Shown one piece after another: positions 1 through 8,834 of a stretch of 64,000 bases of DNA. The translations under genes were made by a program, and so were the position numbers. The notes below the pieces were generated by a model that saw nothing but the letters and a program-made list of their open reading frames with translations, did no database searches and had not been told where the DNA came from. Location of the stretch: NCBI RefSeq assembly GCF_029892045.1, contig NZ_CP120367.1, forward strand, positions 2,260,849-2,324,848, read 5' to 3'. Each line of letters begins with the position of its first letter. Position 1 is the stretch's first letter. The stretch comes from Sinorhizobium numidicum (GTDB taxonomy: Bacteria; Pseudomonadota; Alphaproteobacteria; Rhizobiales; Rhizobiaceae).

Positions 1-641
1 TCAGAATCGGTAACCACCTTGCGTGGATCGCGATCGGCATCGAGTACTTTAGCTATCACTTCGTCTAAGCGGAGAATCTCCGGACCAGCTACTTCTAGTG
101 TGCCATTGACGGGAGCGCCAAGGGCCGCACACGCAACTGCTGCAGCGACATCCTGGGCCGCCATCGGTTGAAATGGCGCATGCGACAGACGAACGGTATC
201 TCCACTCGTGCCGGATTGGGCAATGCCGCGGATAAACTCAAAGAACTGGGTCGCTCTGACTAGAGTGTAGGGAATTGCTGAAGCCTTGATTTTACTCTCC
301 TGAGCAAGCTTTGCCCGGAAATAGCCGGAGTCCTGGAGCCTTTGAGTGCCCACTACGGACAGTGCGACGTGGTGCTTAACGCCGGCATTCGCCTCGGCCG
401 CACTTATATTTTCACCCGCAGTCTTGAAGAAGGCCATTGCGGCATCGCTCTCAAATGACGGGGAGTTCGAGACGTCTACTACGACCTCGGCTCCCTCGAG
501 CGCCTCCGACAAACCTTTACCGGAGATAGTATCAACGCCCGTAGCCGGCGTTGCCGCGAGAGCCTGATGACCATTCTGCTGCAGAATGTTGACGACTTTC
601 GTGCCTATTAGGCCTGTTCCGCCAATCACTACGATCTTCAT
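1..641 (-). CDS. NAD(P)-binding NmrA/SDR-like protein, 3' end outside window
   Basis: Reading back from an ATG at 641, the protein opens MKIVVIGGTGLIGTKVV, the glycine-rich GxxGxxG nucleotide-binding turn of atypical short-chain dehydrogenases (NmrA/SDR_a5 type). It then runs through VDVSNSPSF and VGTQRLQDSGYFRAKLAQE to ATQFFEF near the window edge, a typical NAD(P)-binding reductase or isomerase-like fold. The frame stays open to base 1, so about 213 codons are visible and the C-terminus is missing. An AGAGGTG ribosome-binding site lies just upstream of the ATG. The protein is probably cytoplasmic and binds NAD(P); the substrate is unknown. Confidence is high for the fold and low for any specific reaction. 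Confidence 0.85.
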   Translation of the reverse strand, partial: MKIVVIGGTGLIGTKVVNILQQNGHQALAATPATGVDTISGKGLSEALEGAEVVVDVSNSPSFESDAAMAFFKTAGENISAAEANAGVKHHVALSVVGTQRLQDSGYFRAKLAQESKIKASAIPYTLVRATQFFEFIRGIAQSGTSGDTVRLSHAPFQPMAAQDVAAAVACAALGAPVNGTLEVAGPEILRLDEVIAKVLDADRDPRKVVTDS

Positions 642-1243
642 GACTACACCTCTTATTTAACGCGGCGCGTGACGCTCCCAAAGACCTCTCTGTTGCGCCT
701 ACGGATCCGGTCCGCGCGGTGGTCTGCATGAAAGATGACGCAATGGGCAGTGTCGTCGCTATCGTTCGAACCGATGTTTGCTGTCGACAAAGGCGTAATT
801 CGCCCTAGACCTTCCGCCAGCCCGCCCTAGCGACCAAGCTAGCCGATCCGGGATACGGGTCTGTGAGCTACTCGTTCTCGAGCATTCTTCCGCAGAGGGT
901 CTTGGCATCAGTGTGCTGATGCTGATTGCAGAGTGCAGGTTTCTCTAATCGTGACGACGGTGAAGCCGCTTATTGTGGACAGCATGCCCGGACAGGGATG
1001 GTCCGCCGATCTGAATGGAAAAGCTCCGCTATACTAGCCCGCTTCCGACCCACGTCGACCTTCAATCGGTCGCCTTGAAAGGATTCGAACTGCAGATCCT
1101 GGAGTCTAGAATCGCAGCAATGCCATTCATGCAAAGGGGGAAACGCAGCCAAAAACCCGCCAACGAGCTTATCTGCTATTTAACGGCGGCGTCGGTGAAG
1201 CCTTCGAGTTCCGCCCCGATTGACGATAGAGCGTCTCCAATAC
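642..1243. other. Intergenic stretch, no gene recognised
   Basis: About 600 bases between the reductase start and the nucleotidyltransferase remnant. All open frames here are short, overlap one another and show no family resemblance. A GGATTCGAAC string at about 1081 resembles a tRNA T-arm read backwards, but the neighbouring bases do not form a T-stem or acceptor stem. The reductase promoter presumably lies in the first 100 bases. Confidence 0.5.
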
Positions 1244-1864
1244 TTAGCTTGGCCGCTGCCTTCTTTTTTCCGGAAGCAGGCTAAGGCCCTTCTGGATCGC
1301 GGCGCGCCAGCTCTGACCTCTGCCCCAAGCTTCGGCAAAGACCTCTGCGAGTTCCTCTTGTCGGCGTGTGGCTTCCAGTGCCTCGATCAGGAGGCTGGCC
1401 TGATACACGTCCTTCTCCCGTTTCGCGATGCCGTTTACATCCCACTGCCTGCGGGAGGCGACGATCAGTTTGTGCACTGCATAGCGCTCCGGCGATGGCA
1501 CGATCACAGGAACACCCGAGCGATGCAGCATGACAGTCCGGACGGGCTCATGGATTAAAAAATCGAGAAAACGCAATGGCTGTGCCGACGCCCCGCCAAG
1601 AGCGGGCATGGGGCTGGCATGATCGGCATAATCATCGGAACCCCGATTGGGTGTGAGGAATTCGACCCGGTATCGGGCGGCATTCTCGAACTGCGTGATC
1701 CTGTGCGGGTCTGATCGGTGTGGTATCGCCCTGAAAGTAGCGTCAACACTCTTCAGAATGTCGATGACGGGCGGCAGGCTGTCCTCGATAGTCGAGGACA
1801 GCGAATAATGCTGAGCGAAATCGGCGTCTCCGGTATGGACATCGACGATGTGGTCCCCGCCTGG
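1244..1864 (-). pseudogene. C-terminal remnant of a nucleotidyltransferase-fold (GSU2403-like) gene
   Basis: The open frame from 1864 down to 1244 encodes about 207 residues containing HTGDADFAQHYS, ARYRVEFLTPNRGSDD, LRFLDFLI, VPSPERYAVHKLIVASRR and an Arg/Lys-rich C-terminus. This order matches the C-terminal two thirds of GSU2403-family proteins (nucleotidyltransferase fold), where the T-x-D-x-D-x-A strand carries the acidic pair. A stop codon at 1867-1865 interrupts the frame immediately upstream, and no N-terminal half or start signal is visible beyond it. The internal ATG at 1609 would give only 121 residues without the acidic motif. I call it a 5'-truncated, inactive remnant. The family assignment rests on motif recall, not a database search. 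Confidence 0.6.
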
Positions 1865-1929
1865 TTAGCGCGGCCATCAGTTCGGGGAACCCCACCTAAA
1901 TCACAGGGTTGCAGACGCGACTCACCTCC

Positions 1930-2215
1930 TCCGCCTTGAATGGCAATTTTTGCGGCAAGACCGCCGCCGTTGCGCAAGGTAGTGAGCACCGATCGCCGTC
2001 GCGAGTTGTTGGGCGATGGAAAGCCCAAGGCCGGTCTCACCGGTATCGCGGTTGCGGGATTGCTCCTACCGGTAGAAGGGCCTCAGGACCGCTTCCACTG
2101 GCTTTCCGGAATACCGGGGCCGCGATCGGGCACCTTGATGAGCACGGTCTCATCGGCGAGGCGCTGCATCGGCGATCTGCCGGTCATAAGCATTCGCAAG
2201 GGCTTGCGGCGACGG
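1930..2215 (-). pseudogene. Scrambled sensor histidine kinase remnant (HATPase_c piece)
   Basis: On the minus strand, consecutive short frames spell recognisable pieces of a two-component sensor kinase: ANAYDRQIADAA (like an N-terminal sensor segment); then ADETVLIKVPDRGPGIPE (N-G1 region of the ATPase domain); then RNRDTGETGLGLSIAQQLA (G2 box); and, in another frame, RNGGGLAAKIAI (C-terminal strand). Stop codons and frame changes separate them, and the HisKA and phosphoacceptor region is absent. This is a heavily deleted kinase gene and cannot be functional. It abuts the MscS pseudogene, so this end of the window looks like eroded DNA. Confidence 0.55.
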
Positions 2216-2233
2216 GCGGCTTGAGCGCTGTGG

Positions 2234-4202
2234 CTAGGCATCTAAGGCTGCTTGCTCGGTCTGCGGCGGTGGTTTGATGAGATCAAGCCCCTTCTGCGCG
2301 ACCGCGCTGCTTGCGTCCCCGCCGCCGGCGACGGAGACAGTCGGAACGGCAAATTTGATCCCTTGGGCATCGAAGGCCTTCTTGATCAAAGCATAGGCAC
2401 GGCGACGGATCACCGCCTGCTCGCCCGGCTTTGTCATGATCTTCATGCGAATCTGAATAGCGAAATCGCCAAACTGCTCGACGCCCTGCATCTTCAATGT
2501 TTCCATGATGCTCGGCGCGATTTCCTCATCTGTCAGCAGCTGCTTGCCAACCTCCTTAACGGTACATTTTACGACGTCCAAGTCGGTATTGTAGGTGACG
2601 CTCACCATGATCTTGTCAACATTCCGGAGATAATGTCCTTGACCAGCGTCTGGGCACCGAAGCCAACGGCAAGCCCAACGACACCTGCACCGGCGATAAG
2701 CGGACCAATCTCCACGCCCAGACTGGAAAGCGCCATCAGTATGGCCATTGCGAGCAGCACAACAAACAATACGTTGCGAAGGACCGGAAGTAATGTGCGA
2801 AGCCTAACACTTCTTCGCAACTCGTCGGGGTCGACCGCGTCGCCAGCTGTCTGCATCAGCTTGCGATCTATCCATGCACTCGTCATCCGCCATGTAAAAT
2901 CGGCCAGCAGAATGACGACAAAGGCATTGAGGAGCCCTCGAATCAAACGGATCGCCATGGTGTCCCTGGCCGCCAGTGTGCCTAAGTCGAGTCCAAGCAG
3001 CGATGCAATGAGGTAAGCGCCTCCGATCAGCAGCAGAGCGCGGAGACCGCGTTCCAATGCTGCGCCGGTGAGCGAAGGAGCACCTTCATCCGCGGCCATC
3101 GTGCCCGGCGGACGCATAATATGGTCTATTGAGAGCCTTACGCAGGAAATCGCAATCGGCAAAACCAGAAGTACAACCCCAATGTAAAACGTGGCGGCAA
3201 CGCCGGACAACGCGACCAACCAGTTGGCGACTATATAGAGCGTACTTAGCACGGTACTGACGCGGTGTCGGCGGCTCACCATATCGACACCGTCGAATGT
3301 TGGACAGCGCCAAAGTGCGACGAGGGCCAGACCGAACAAGACCAAGCCCGATGCAAGTGCAACAATGTAGGTGGTCTCGTGTCCTACTCCGAGCATCGGC
3401 AACAGCTGATAGGTGAAGTGCCCAAATGCGAAGAAGCCAACCAATACTGCCGACCAGAAAAACCAGAAGCGAGCGGTGACTGTCGCCATCGGCATCAGCC
3501 GAAACCGTTCAGCGCCGGGAGCAAGCACGATCCGCCCCACAACCAATGTCAAACGCGCGGCCAGGAACACGAGAAGATAAGCGAGGACGGTGTGCTGCAG
3601 TAACGGTGGCCAGTCGAACAGCAGGAAGGCGCCAATACTTCCGACTGCAAAGGCCAGAAGGACGCCCTGGCCGTAGAGGATACGCAATCCCGCAGCGCGC
3701 AACCGGTCGTCGATGGTATCCAGATGTGTCGCGATCATCCGTTTGCGGAAGCCAGATGCGGCGTGCCAATAGCGCCACTCCAGGCCGAAGCCCAGCGTCG
3801 CAAAAAAGACCAGCGGCAGAATGGCGGCGAAGGATCCCTGTTCCCTCATCTCGGTCATCAATGCGAGACGCGCTCGATTGAGTTCGGCGGGCAGTGTCGG
3901 AATGGCGGTCGCCATGTCGTGAACGAAGGAGCGCACTGCATTCAACCGGCCAACGATGATCTCGCGGGCGTTGGCGGCTTCGGCCGAACTTTGCTCTTCG
4001 ACCGGGCGGTTCCCCGTTTGAGACTGAAGCCATGCTTGAATGTCGGGGCGTTGCAAGATGTCGACAAGATGTCGCAAATCTTCCGGAGGTGGCGCAGCAA
4101 CGGATGTCGGCTGCTCGACCGGATTGCGTTCCGTTTGGGAAGTGCTGATTGACACGGCATCAGTAAAGCGAAGATGAGTGGCAACAAATAGCGGTGATTC
4201 AT
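2234..4202 (-). pseudogene. MscS-family mechanosensitive channel gene with internal deletion and frameshifts
   Basis: Three frames together give an MscS-type inner-membrane channel. From ATG 4202 (GGAG just upstream), a signal-like segment MNHRYLLPLIFALL shifts frame at about 4160 into a long open frame read from GTG 4155 (517 residues). That frame has about ten hydrophobic helices and ends with the pore helix VGLAVGFGAQTLVKDIISGM. At about 2610 the sequence jumps, again out of frame, to VDKIMVSVTYNTDLDVVK and the C-terminal alpha/beta domain (stop at 2234). The roughly 60-80-residue beta domain that normally follows LVKDIISG in this family (FRVGD... to the VPN-like loop) is missing. The join is abrupt at a GGAATGTTGACAAG junction. 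A working channel is unlikely, although the 517-residue part could still be made. Confidence 0.8.
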
Positions 4203-4300
4203 GTAACGCTCCTTGGCCCGTCCACCGTGTTTACAGGTCCCAACGGCGGTCCACACCAACGGTTGGCGTACATGCTCCAAAAAACCGCATAGTTCTCACG

Positions 4301-5908
4301 TTAGGGTTCCTTCGTCTTGAGCAACCGCGCAGCGCGCATTTTCGCGTACCGGGAGAGTCCGATCTTAATGGCGACCAGCACGGGCGCGGCGATGACAAAA
4401 AGCAGGGCGACTGCATTGAACGCCGTGTCGAAGGCGATCACCGTGGACTGACCTGTGATGACCCGGCCGAGCAGGCTCGCCGCTGCTCGACCAGCGGCCG
4501 CGGCGTCCATTCCTCTCGCCGTCAGCATGGCGGTCGTCGTCGTCAGCCGGTCGATGACCGCGGGCCGTCCTGCGGTGACGTTCGCGCCGAGGACCGCGAC
4601 ATTGGCGACGACGTTGTGGTCGATCAGTGTCTGGAGTGCGGCGACTCCGATCAGACCACCAAGCTGGCGACCGGTATTGAAGAGGCCGATTCCGGACGCG
4701 AGATTTCGGCTGTTGAGGTTGCTGAAAGCGATCAGAGTGATCGATAGAAACAGGAAACCCAGGCCCAAGCCACGCAACAGGATTGCTGCCATCATGTCGT
4801 CCGCGCCGCTCTCGCTGGTCGATCCGGAGAGCATCCACATCGCAACCATGATCATCAGGATGCCAAAGGGCACCGTGGCGACCGGAGGAACGCGGCGGAC
4901 CTGCATGAGGAAGGCGGCAATGAGGAGCGTGCCGATGAAAAGCGCGCCACTCGGCAACAGGAGCAGGCCGGCATCGGTCGGCGTGAACGCGAGGACGGAC
5001 ACGGCAAAGGCCGGAATCAGGAACGCGCTTCCGAACAAGGCGGCGCCGGCGACAAAACTGACGATGAAGGCGAAGGAAAAATCCTCCGATTTGAACAGGG
5101 TGAAGTCGAGCAGGCCCTCGCCTTTGGCCAACACTTGTTGGCCGAGAAAGGCCAGCAGCGTGGCTGCACCGATCACTGTCAGCCAGAGGATAAGAGGTTC
5201 CTCGAACCAGTCCCAGCGGCTGCCCTGGCTGAAGACGTAGGTGAAGCAGAAAAGTGTGACGGCGATCAGCGAGAAGCCGATCCAATCAAATGGACGGTGC
5301 GCGGTCCTGGCGGGCATCGGGCCGTCTGCGATCAGCAGAAGTCCGGCAGCCGCCAGCGCCAGCGGAACAATGCTGAAGAAGATCCATGTCCAGGATTGGC
5401 TATCGAGCAACCACCCCTGAAGGGCGGGCGCAATCGTCGCGGGGGCGACAACGGACCCCATCGCAAACAGAGCCTGAAGGAGCGGCTGGTGGGATCGCGG
5501 ATAGGCGAGAAAAATCATCGCCTGGCCGGCGACAAGCAGGGTGCCGCCGGCGAAGCCCTGAATCATTCGAAGCGCGACCAGCAGGTCCAAGCGAGCCGTT
5601 ATGGCGGCAATGCCGCACGCCAGGCCCATGGTGAGGGTCGAGCCGACGATCAGGCGGCGCGGATCGATACGGTTCATCAGCGACGAGGCGGCCATGAAGC
5701 CGATGAGCTTGAGCGCGGTGTAGCCGATATCCAGCCACGCGAACTCATCAGGCGTTGCGTATGTGTCGCCGATGATGTCGCCGCGCCCGAGCGACAGGAC
5801 GGTGCTGGCGATCGCTTCTGTCAGTGTGGCGAGCACGATGCCCGCGACTAGAAAGGATCCGGGCGTCGATCTGTGGCGCCTCCGCGTGATGGTGACGGTC
5901 GTGGTCAT
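4301..5908 (-). CDS. MFS efflux transporter, DHA2 (EmrB/QacA) family
   Basis: A 535-residue protein with about 14 hydrophobic segments, the layout of the DHA2 family of proton-driven drug exporters. Motifs seen include LIGFMAASSLMNRIDPRRLIVGS (the loop 2-3 region), RMIQGFAGGTLLVAGQAMI (motif B-like), and a SGIGLFNTGRQLGGLIGVA segment typical of EmrB late helices. It would sit in the inner membrane and pass substrate to the adaptor encoded just upstream. Its ATG overlaps the stop of the HlyD-like gene by four bases (5905-5908), so the two are translationally coupled. A TolC-like outer-membrane partner is not in the window. The substrate is unknown; detergents, uncouplers, plant phenolics or fatty acids are typical for the family. 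Confidence 0.9.
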   Translation of the reverse strand: MTTTVTITRRRHRSTPGSFLVAGIVLATLTEAIASTVLSLGRGDIIGDTYATPDEFAWLDIGYTALKLIGFMAASSLMNRIDPRRLIVGSTLTMGLACGIAAITARLDLLVALRMIQGFAGGTLLVAGQAMIFLAYPRSHQPLLQALFAMGSVVAPATIAPALQGWLLDSQSWTWIFFSIVPLALAAAGLLLIADGPMPARTAHRPFDWIGFSLIAVTLFCFTYVFSQGSRWDWFEEPLILWLTVIGAATLLAFLGQQVLAKGEGLLDFTLFKSEDFSFAFIVSFVAGAALFGSAFLIPAFAVSVLAFTPTDAGLLLLPSGALFIGTLLIAAFLMQVRRVPPVATVPFGILMIMVAMWMLSGSTSESGADDMMAAILLRGLGLGFLFLSITLIAFSNLNSRNLASGIGLFNTGRQLGGLIGVAALQTLIDHNVVANVAVLGANVTAGRPAVIDRLTTTTAMLTARGMDAAAAGRAAASLLGRVITGQSTVIAFDTAFNAVALLFVIAAPVLVAIKIGLSRYAKMRAARLLKTKEP

Positions 5909-6933
5909 GAGCCGCTCCTCAGATCAACCTCGACACGCGCGGACAGGCCGGGCACGAGGCGGCCGGCCAACGGATTGTTGGCAAACCGGATCTTCACCGG
6001 CACACGCTGGACGACGCGAACGAAGTTCCCCGTCGCATTGTCCGCTGGCAGCAAGCTGAAGGCAGAGCCGCTGCCGGGCGAAGAGCTGTCAACCACACCT
6101 TCAAGCGCCCCGTTCGGATAGCCGTCGATGCTGATGCGGACGCGCTGACCGGGCCGGATATGTTCGAGCTGGGTTTCCTTGAAATTCGCCACGACCCAGA
6201 CATTGTTGACCGGAACGATATCGAGCAAGGAGGCGCCCGGCGCAACAAATCGGCCGATGCGGACCTGCCGGTTGCCGATAACGCCGTCGACAGGGGCGCG
6301 TACCACGGTATTCTCCAGATCGATTTGGGCGAGATCGCGCGCGGCCTCTGCCTGCGCCACCGCGGCAACGGCAGCTGCACGCTGAGCGGCAAGGACGGCG
6401 ATGCGCTGCTGCTGCGCCTCCAGCGTTGCCGCTGCCGCCGCCACGCCCGCTTCGGCTCTCGACCGTGCCGCGTCGCTTTCATCGACAATAGCCTGGCTGA
6501 TGGTGTTGCTGCGGATGAGTTCACGGTGGCGGCTGGCGGCTTTGGTCGCCAGATTCACCTCGGCCACGGCCGAACGTCTCTGCGCTTCGGCCTGCCGAAT
6601 GAGCGCATGCTGAAGCTCCGTCTCCGCATCGACATTGGTGAGCCGAGCCTGGGCCGCTTCGACATTGGCGACCGCCTGCGCAAGCCGTGCGCGGTAGTCA
6701 CGATCGTCGATCCGGAACAGGACGTCACCCGCCCGCACGGCTTGGTTGTCCTGAACCTCTACCGCCGTGACATAGCCGGCGACCTTCGGGGCAAGCGAAG
6801 TGACATCCCCGCGGACATAGGCATTGTCGGTCGACGCGACGCCGCCCGGACGAGCCCAGGCCCATCCGCCGGCTACGACCACCACCGCGCCGAGGCAGAG
6901 CAGCAAGCCGACGATCTTGTTGAGCTCAGCCAC
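5905..6933 (-). CDS. HlyD/EmrA-type membrane-fusion protein
   Basis: A periplasmic adaptor protein of about 342 residues: one N-terminal membrane anchor (KIVGLLLCLGAVVVVAGGWAW), a biotinyl-lipoyl half motif TDNAYVRGDVTSLAPKVAGYV, a long Ala/Gln-rich coiled-coil hairpin, the second lipoyl half VRAPVDGVIGNRQVRIG, and the beta-barrel segment VVANFKETQLEHIRPGQRV. This domain order is that of EmrA. The start is uncertain: a GTG at 6933 follows a GGGGGG tract, and a TTG at 6945 is also in frame; no ATG is available. It is the first gene of the pump operon and overlaps the MFS gene by four bases. No adjacent dedicated regulator is visible. Confidence 0.9.
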   Translation of the reverse strand: MAELNKIVGLLLCLGAVVVVAGGWAWARPGGVASTDNAYVRGDVTSLAPKVAGYVTAVEVQDNQAVRAGDVLFRIDDRDYRARLAQAVANVEAAQARLTNVDAETELQHALIRQAEAQRRSAVAEVNLATKAASRHRELIRSNTISQAIVDESDAARSRAEAGVAAAAATLEAQQQRIAVLAAQRAAAVAAVAQAEAARDLAQIDLENTVVRAPVDGVIGNRQVRIGRFVAPGASLLDIVPVNNVWVVANFKETQLEHIRPGQRVRISIDGYPNGALEGVVDSSSPGSGSAFSLLPADNATGNFVRVVQRVPVKIRFANNPLAGRLVPGLSARVEVDLRSGS

Positions 6934-6945
6934 GACGCCCCCCAA

Positions 6946-7347
6946 TTCCGATGTTATTGCGCATTGTTTCCTCCATGCAGGCTGTGGCCGGCAATGACCA
7001 GGATGCGCCTATGCGTCCGGAGAACCATTGTACCGAAGTCTCTGTGATGCGAGGGCAAGGTCTAGGTCGGATGCGCCCAGCGGATGGGGATCCTAATCGT
7101 GTCACTAAACCGCCCGGCGGTCTTTCCTGCTCGAAAGAGCACCTCGAGAGTGTATCAGGACGCCGAGCGGCTTCGAGTCAACGCTGAGCGCGGGGGGCAC
7201 CGTTCGGCGGCCGAGAGCGTCTACTCCATCATACCAGCCTCTTCACCACCAAATCTTCGTTGCGGTCCGCTGAGAGCACAGGCTGCCCTATCCTCAGGTG
7301 TAGCTCGACCGCCAAACATGCTTCAACATAGACTCCGCGACGTAACT
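6946..7347. other. Divergent intergenic region between efflux pump and MBL gene
   Basis: About 400 bases hold the promoters of the leftward pump operon and the rightward metallo-hydrolase. Open frames here have no recognisable similarity. The frame of the downstream hydrolase stays open back to 7084, but that part lacks the composition or motifs of the family and has no ribosome-binding site, so I treat it as non-coding. Confidence 0.5.
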
Positions 7348-7371
7348 CGTGATCGACATGTCTCGATCACG
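7348..7371. promoter_or_regulatory. Perfect 9-bp inverted repeat upstream of the MBL hydrolase
   Basis: CGTGATCGA, a 6-base spacer, then TCGATCACG form a perfect inverted repeat of 24 bases. It ends 18 bases before the ATG at 7390 and just upstream of the AGGAG ribosome-binding site. It could be a dimeric regulator operator or an mRNA hairpin shading the leader. There is no T-run, so it is not an intrinsic terminator. Confidence 0.55.
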
Positions 7372-7389
7372 CAAAAACAGGAGCGCATC

Positions 7390-8358
7390 ATGTCGCAGGC
7401 AGAAACAAAACCCCGTAGGATTGGTCAGCAGGAGACAAACATGAGCTTGGACAACACCTCAAACCCCGGTACGACGGCCCGCGACGAGCTGGTTCCGTCG
7501 CGCTATGCGGTGCAGATCGGCGAGATTGAGGTGCTGGTGATCAGCGATGGGGTGCTGCCGCTCCCAACCGCGATGTTGGCGCACGACACCGACCCAGCTG
7601 TCCGGGGGGCCTGGCTGGACGACATGTTCCTGCCGCCGGACGCCCTCGACTGGCCGCTGAACGTGGTCGTGGTGCGTAGCGGCGGGCAGACCATACTCGT
7701 TGATGCTGGGCTAGGTTTGGACCCGGCCTTGAACTTGCCGCGGGCCGGGCAGTTGGTCAAGCGGCTGGAGGCTGCCGGCATCGATCTTGCGTCCGTGACC
7801 GACGTGGTGCTGACCCACATGCACATGGACCACATTGGCGGGCTGCTCGTCGATGGCGTGAAAGACCGGCTGCGTCCGGACCTGCGGATCCATGTGGCGG
7901 CCGCCGAGGTCAAGTTTTGGGAGGCGCCCGACTTTACCCACGTCTCCATGCCGGCTGGGTTCCCGGACGCGCTTCGGGCGGCCGCCACCCGGTTCGCAGA
8001 AGAGTACCGCGGCCAGCTGCGGCTGTTCGATGAGGAGCACGAGGTGGCGCCTGGGGTGGTCGTCCGTCGCACTGGCGGCCACACCCCTGGGCACAGCGTG
8101 GTTCGCCTGGCATCCGGCGGCGATCGGCTGACCTTCGCTGGTGACGCCGTGTTCGCGGTCGGGTTCGACCATCCCGATTGGCACAACGGTTTCGAACACG
8201 ACCCCGAAGAGGCGGCCCGGGTTCGGGTCCGTCTTTTGACGGAGCTGGCGGCAACAGGCGAACAGCTGGTGGCCACTCACCTGCCATTCCCGTCCGTCGG
8301 CCGGGTGGCGGTCGACGGCGACGCCTTTCGTTGGGTACCGGTCTTCTGGGACTACTGA
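7390..8358 (+). CDS. Metallo-beta-lactamase-fold hydrolase
   Basis: Contains the HxHxDH zinc motif (LTHMHMDHIGG, residues 143-148), GGHTPGHS, the metal-bridging Asp in LTFAGDAVF, and a late ATHLPFP histidine, in the order expected for a binuclear MBL-fold hydrolase. The closest general relatives are soluble hydrolases of the AHL-lactonase/AttM and MBL-fold quinolone-lactonase type, but the sequence does not settle the substrate. Two starts carry good Shine-Dalgarno sequences: ATG 7390 (AGGAG) and ATG 7441 (AGGAGA, giving MSLDNTS). The second fits the start of the conserved core better, and the first is the longer option. No signal peptide is visible, so it is probably cytoplasmic. It is monocistronic and preceded by a long palindrome. 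Confidence 0.88.
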   Translation: MSQAETKPRRIGQQETNMSLDNTSNPGTTARDELVPSRYAVQIGEIEVLVISDGVLPLPTAMLAHDTDPAVRGAWLDDMFLPPDALDWPLNVVVVRSGGQTILVDAGLGLDPALNLPRAGQLVKRLEAAGIDLASVTDVVLTHMHMDHIGGLLVDGVKDRLRPDLRIHVAAAEVKFWEAPDFTHVSMPAGFPDALRAAATRFAEEYRGQLRLFDEEHEVAPGVVVRRTGGHTPGHSVVRLASGGDRLTFAGDAVFAVGFDHPDWHNGFEHDPEEAARVRVRLLTELAATGEQLVATHLPFPSVGRVAVDGDAFRWVPVFWDY

Positions 8359-8382
8359 CCGCTTGTTGGGTTAGGGCCGAAC

Positions 8383-8485
8383 TAGAGCAATCCAGGAAAG
8401 TGTGTAACGGTTTTCCGTCCGGAATTGCGGACTTTCAAAGAGTTAGATCGTTTCACTGTTTCCATGAAACAATGAAACGATCTAG
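8383..8485. repeat. RIME-like rhizobial palindromic intergenic repeat
   Basis: Two palindromes sit side by side. The first pairs GCAATCCAGGAAA with TTTCCGTCCGGAATTGC imperfectly. The second pairs AGATCGTTTCACTGTTT with AAACAATGAAACGATCT across a 5-base loop with one mismatch. The total of about 103 bases and the double-palindrome layout match the rhizobial intergenic mosaic element (RIME) class as I remember it. It follows the MBL gene stop by about 25 bases and may end or stabilise that transcript. Confidence 0.6.
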
Positions 8486-8834
8486 ACGACCGCATGCGTT
8501 TGAACAACTGGTCGATCGCCGCCTCGTACGACACCCGCCCGTATCTTCGCCGGCTTAGGCTTCGGCTTCTCTACCGCGGGCAGGTCGATCATCTCCGCGC
8601 CGCACCGGTTGTGCTCCGGCAGCATGCAGATGTAGGGGCTCTGCTCGGGATCGATCCGGCATTTCAAGCGGCGCGTCATGGGCGGTATGTAGGGTGTCCC
8701 CACGCCGTTTTGCTTTTCGGCCGCAAACCTCTGATCGACCACTGCCCGGTTCGATAGTTCGCTGCATCTGCTCACTTTCGGAGCGAAGTGGACATTCAGC
8801 GAGCCGCGCTTACAGAACCGAATTTTTGAGTACT
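8486..8834. other. Gap between repeat and phosphorelay operon; one doubtful small frame
   Basis: A 65-codon minus-strand frame (8679 to 8482) encodes a peptide with CRIDPEQSPYICMLPEHNRC and a Pro/Lys-rich tail. It has no Shine-Dalgarno sequence and its 3' end runs into the palindromic repeat. I do not recognise it and cannot support it as a gene. Nothing else is seen; a terminator for the upstream operon is expected here but no clear GC hairpin with a T-run is visible. Confidence 0.3.

Noticed and set aside
1078..1092. GGATTCGAAC motif resembling a tRNA T-arm on the minus strand
   Set aside because: Flanking bases cannot form a 5-bp T-stem, and there is no acceptor stem, D-arm or anticodon arm in the neighbourhood.
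8482..8679. 65-codon frame with several Cys before the phosphorelay operon
   Set aside because: No Shine-Dalgarno sequence, 3' end inside a palindromic repeat, no recognisable homologue.
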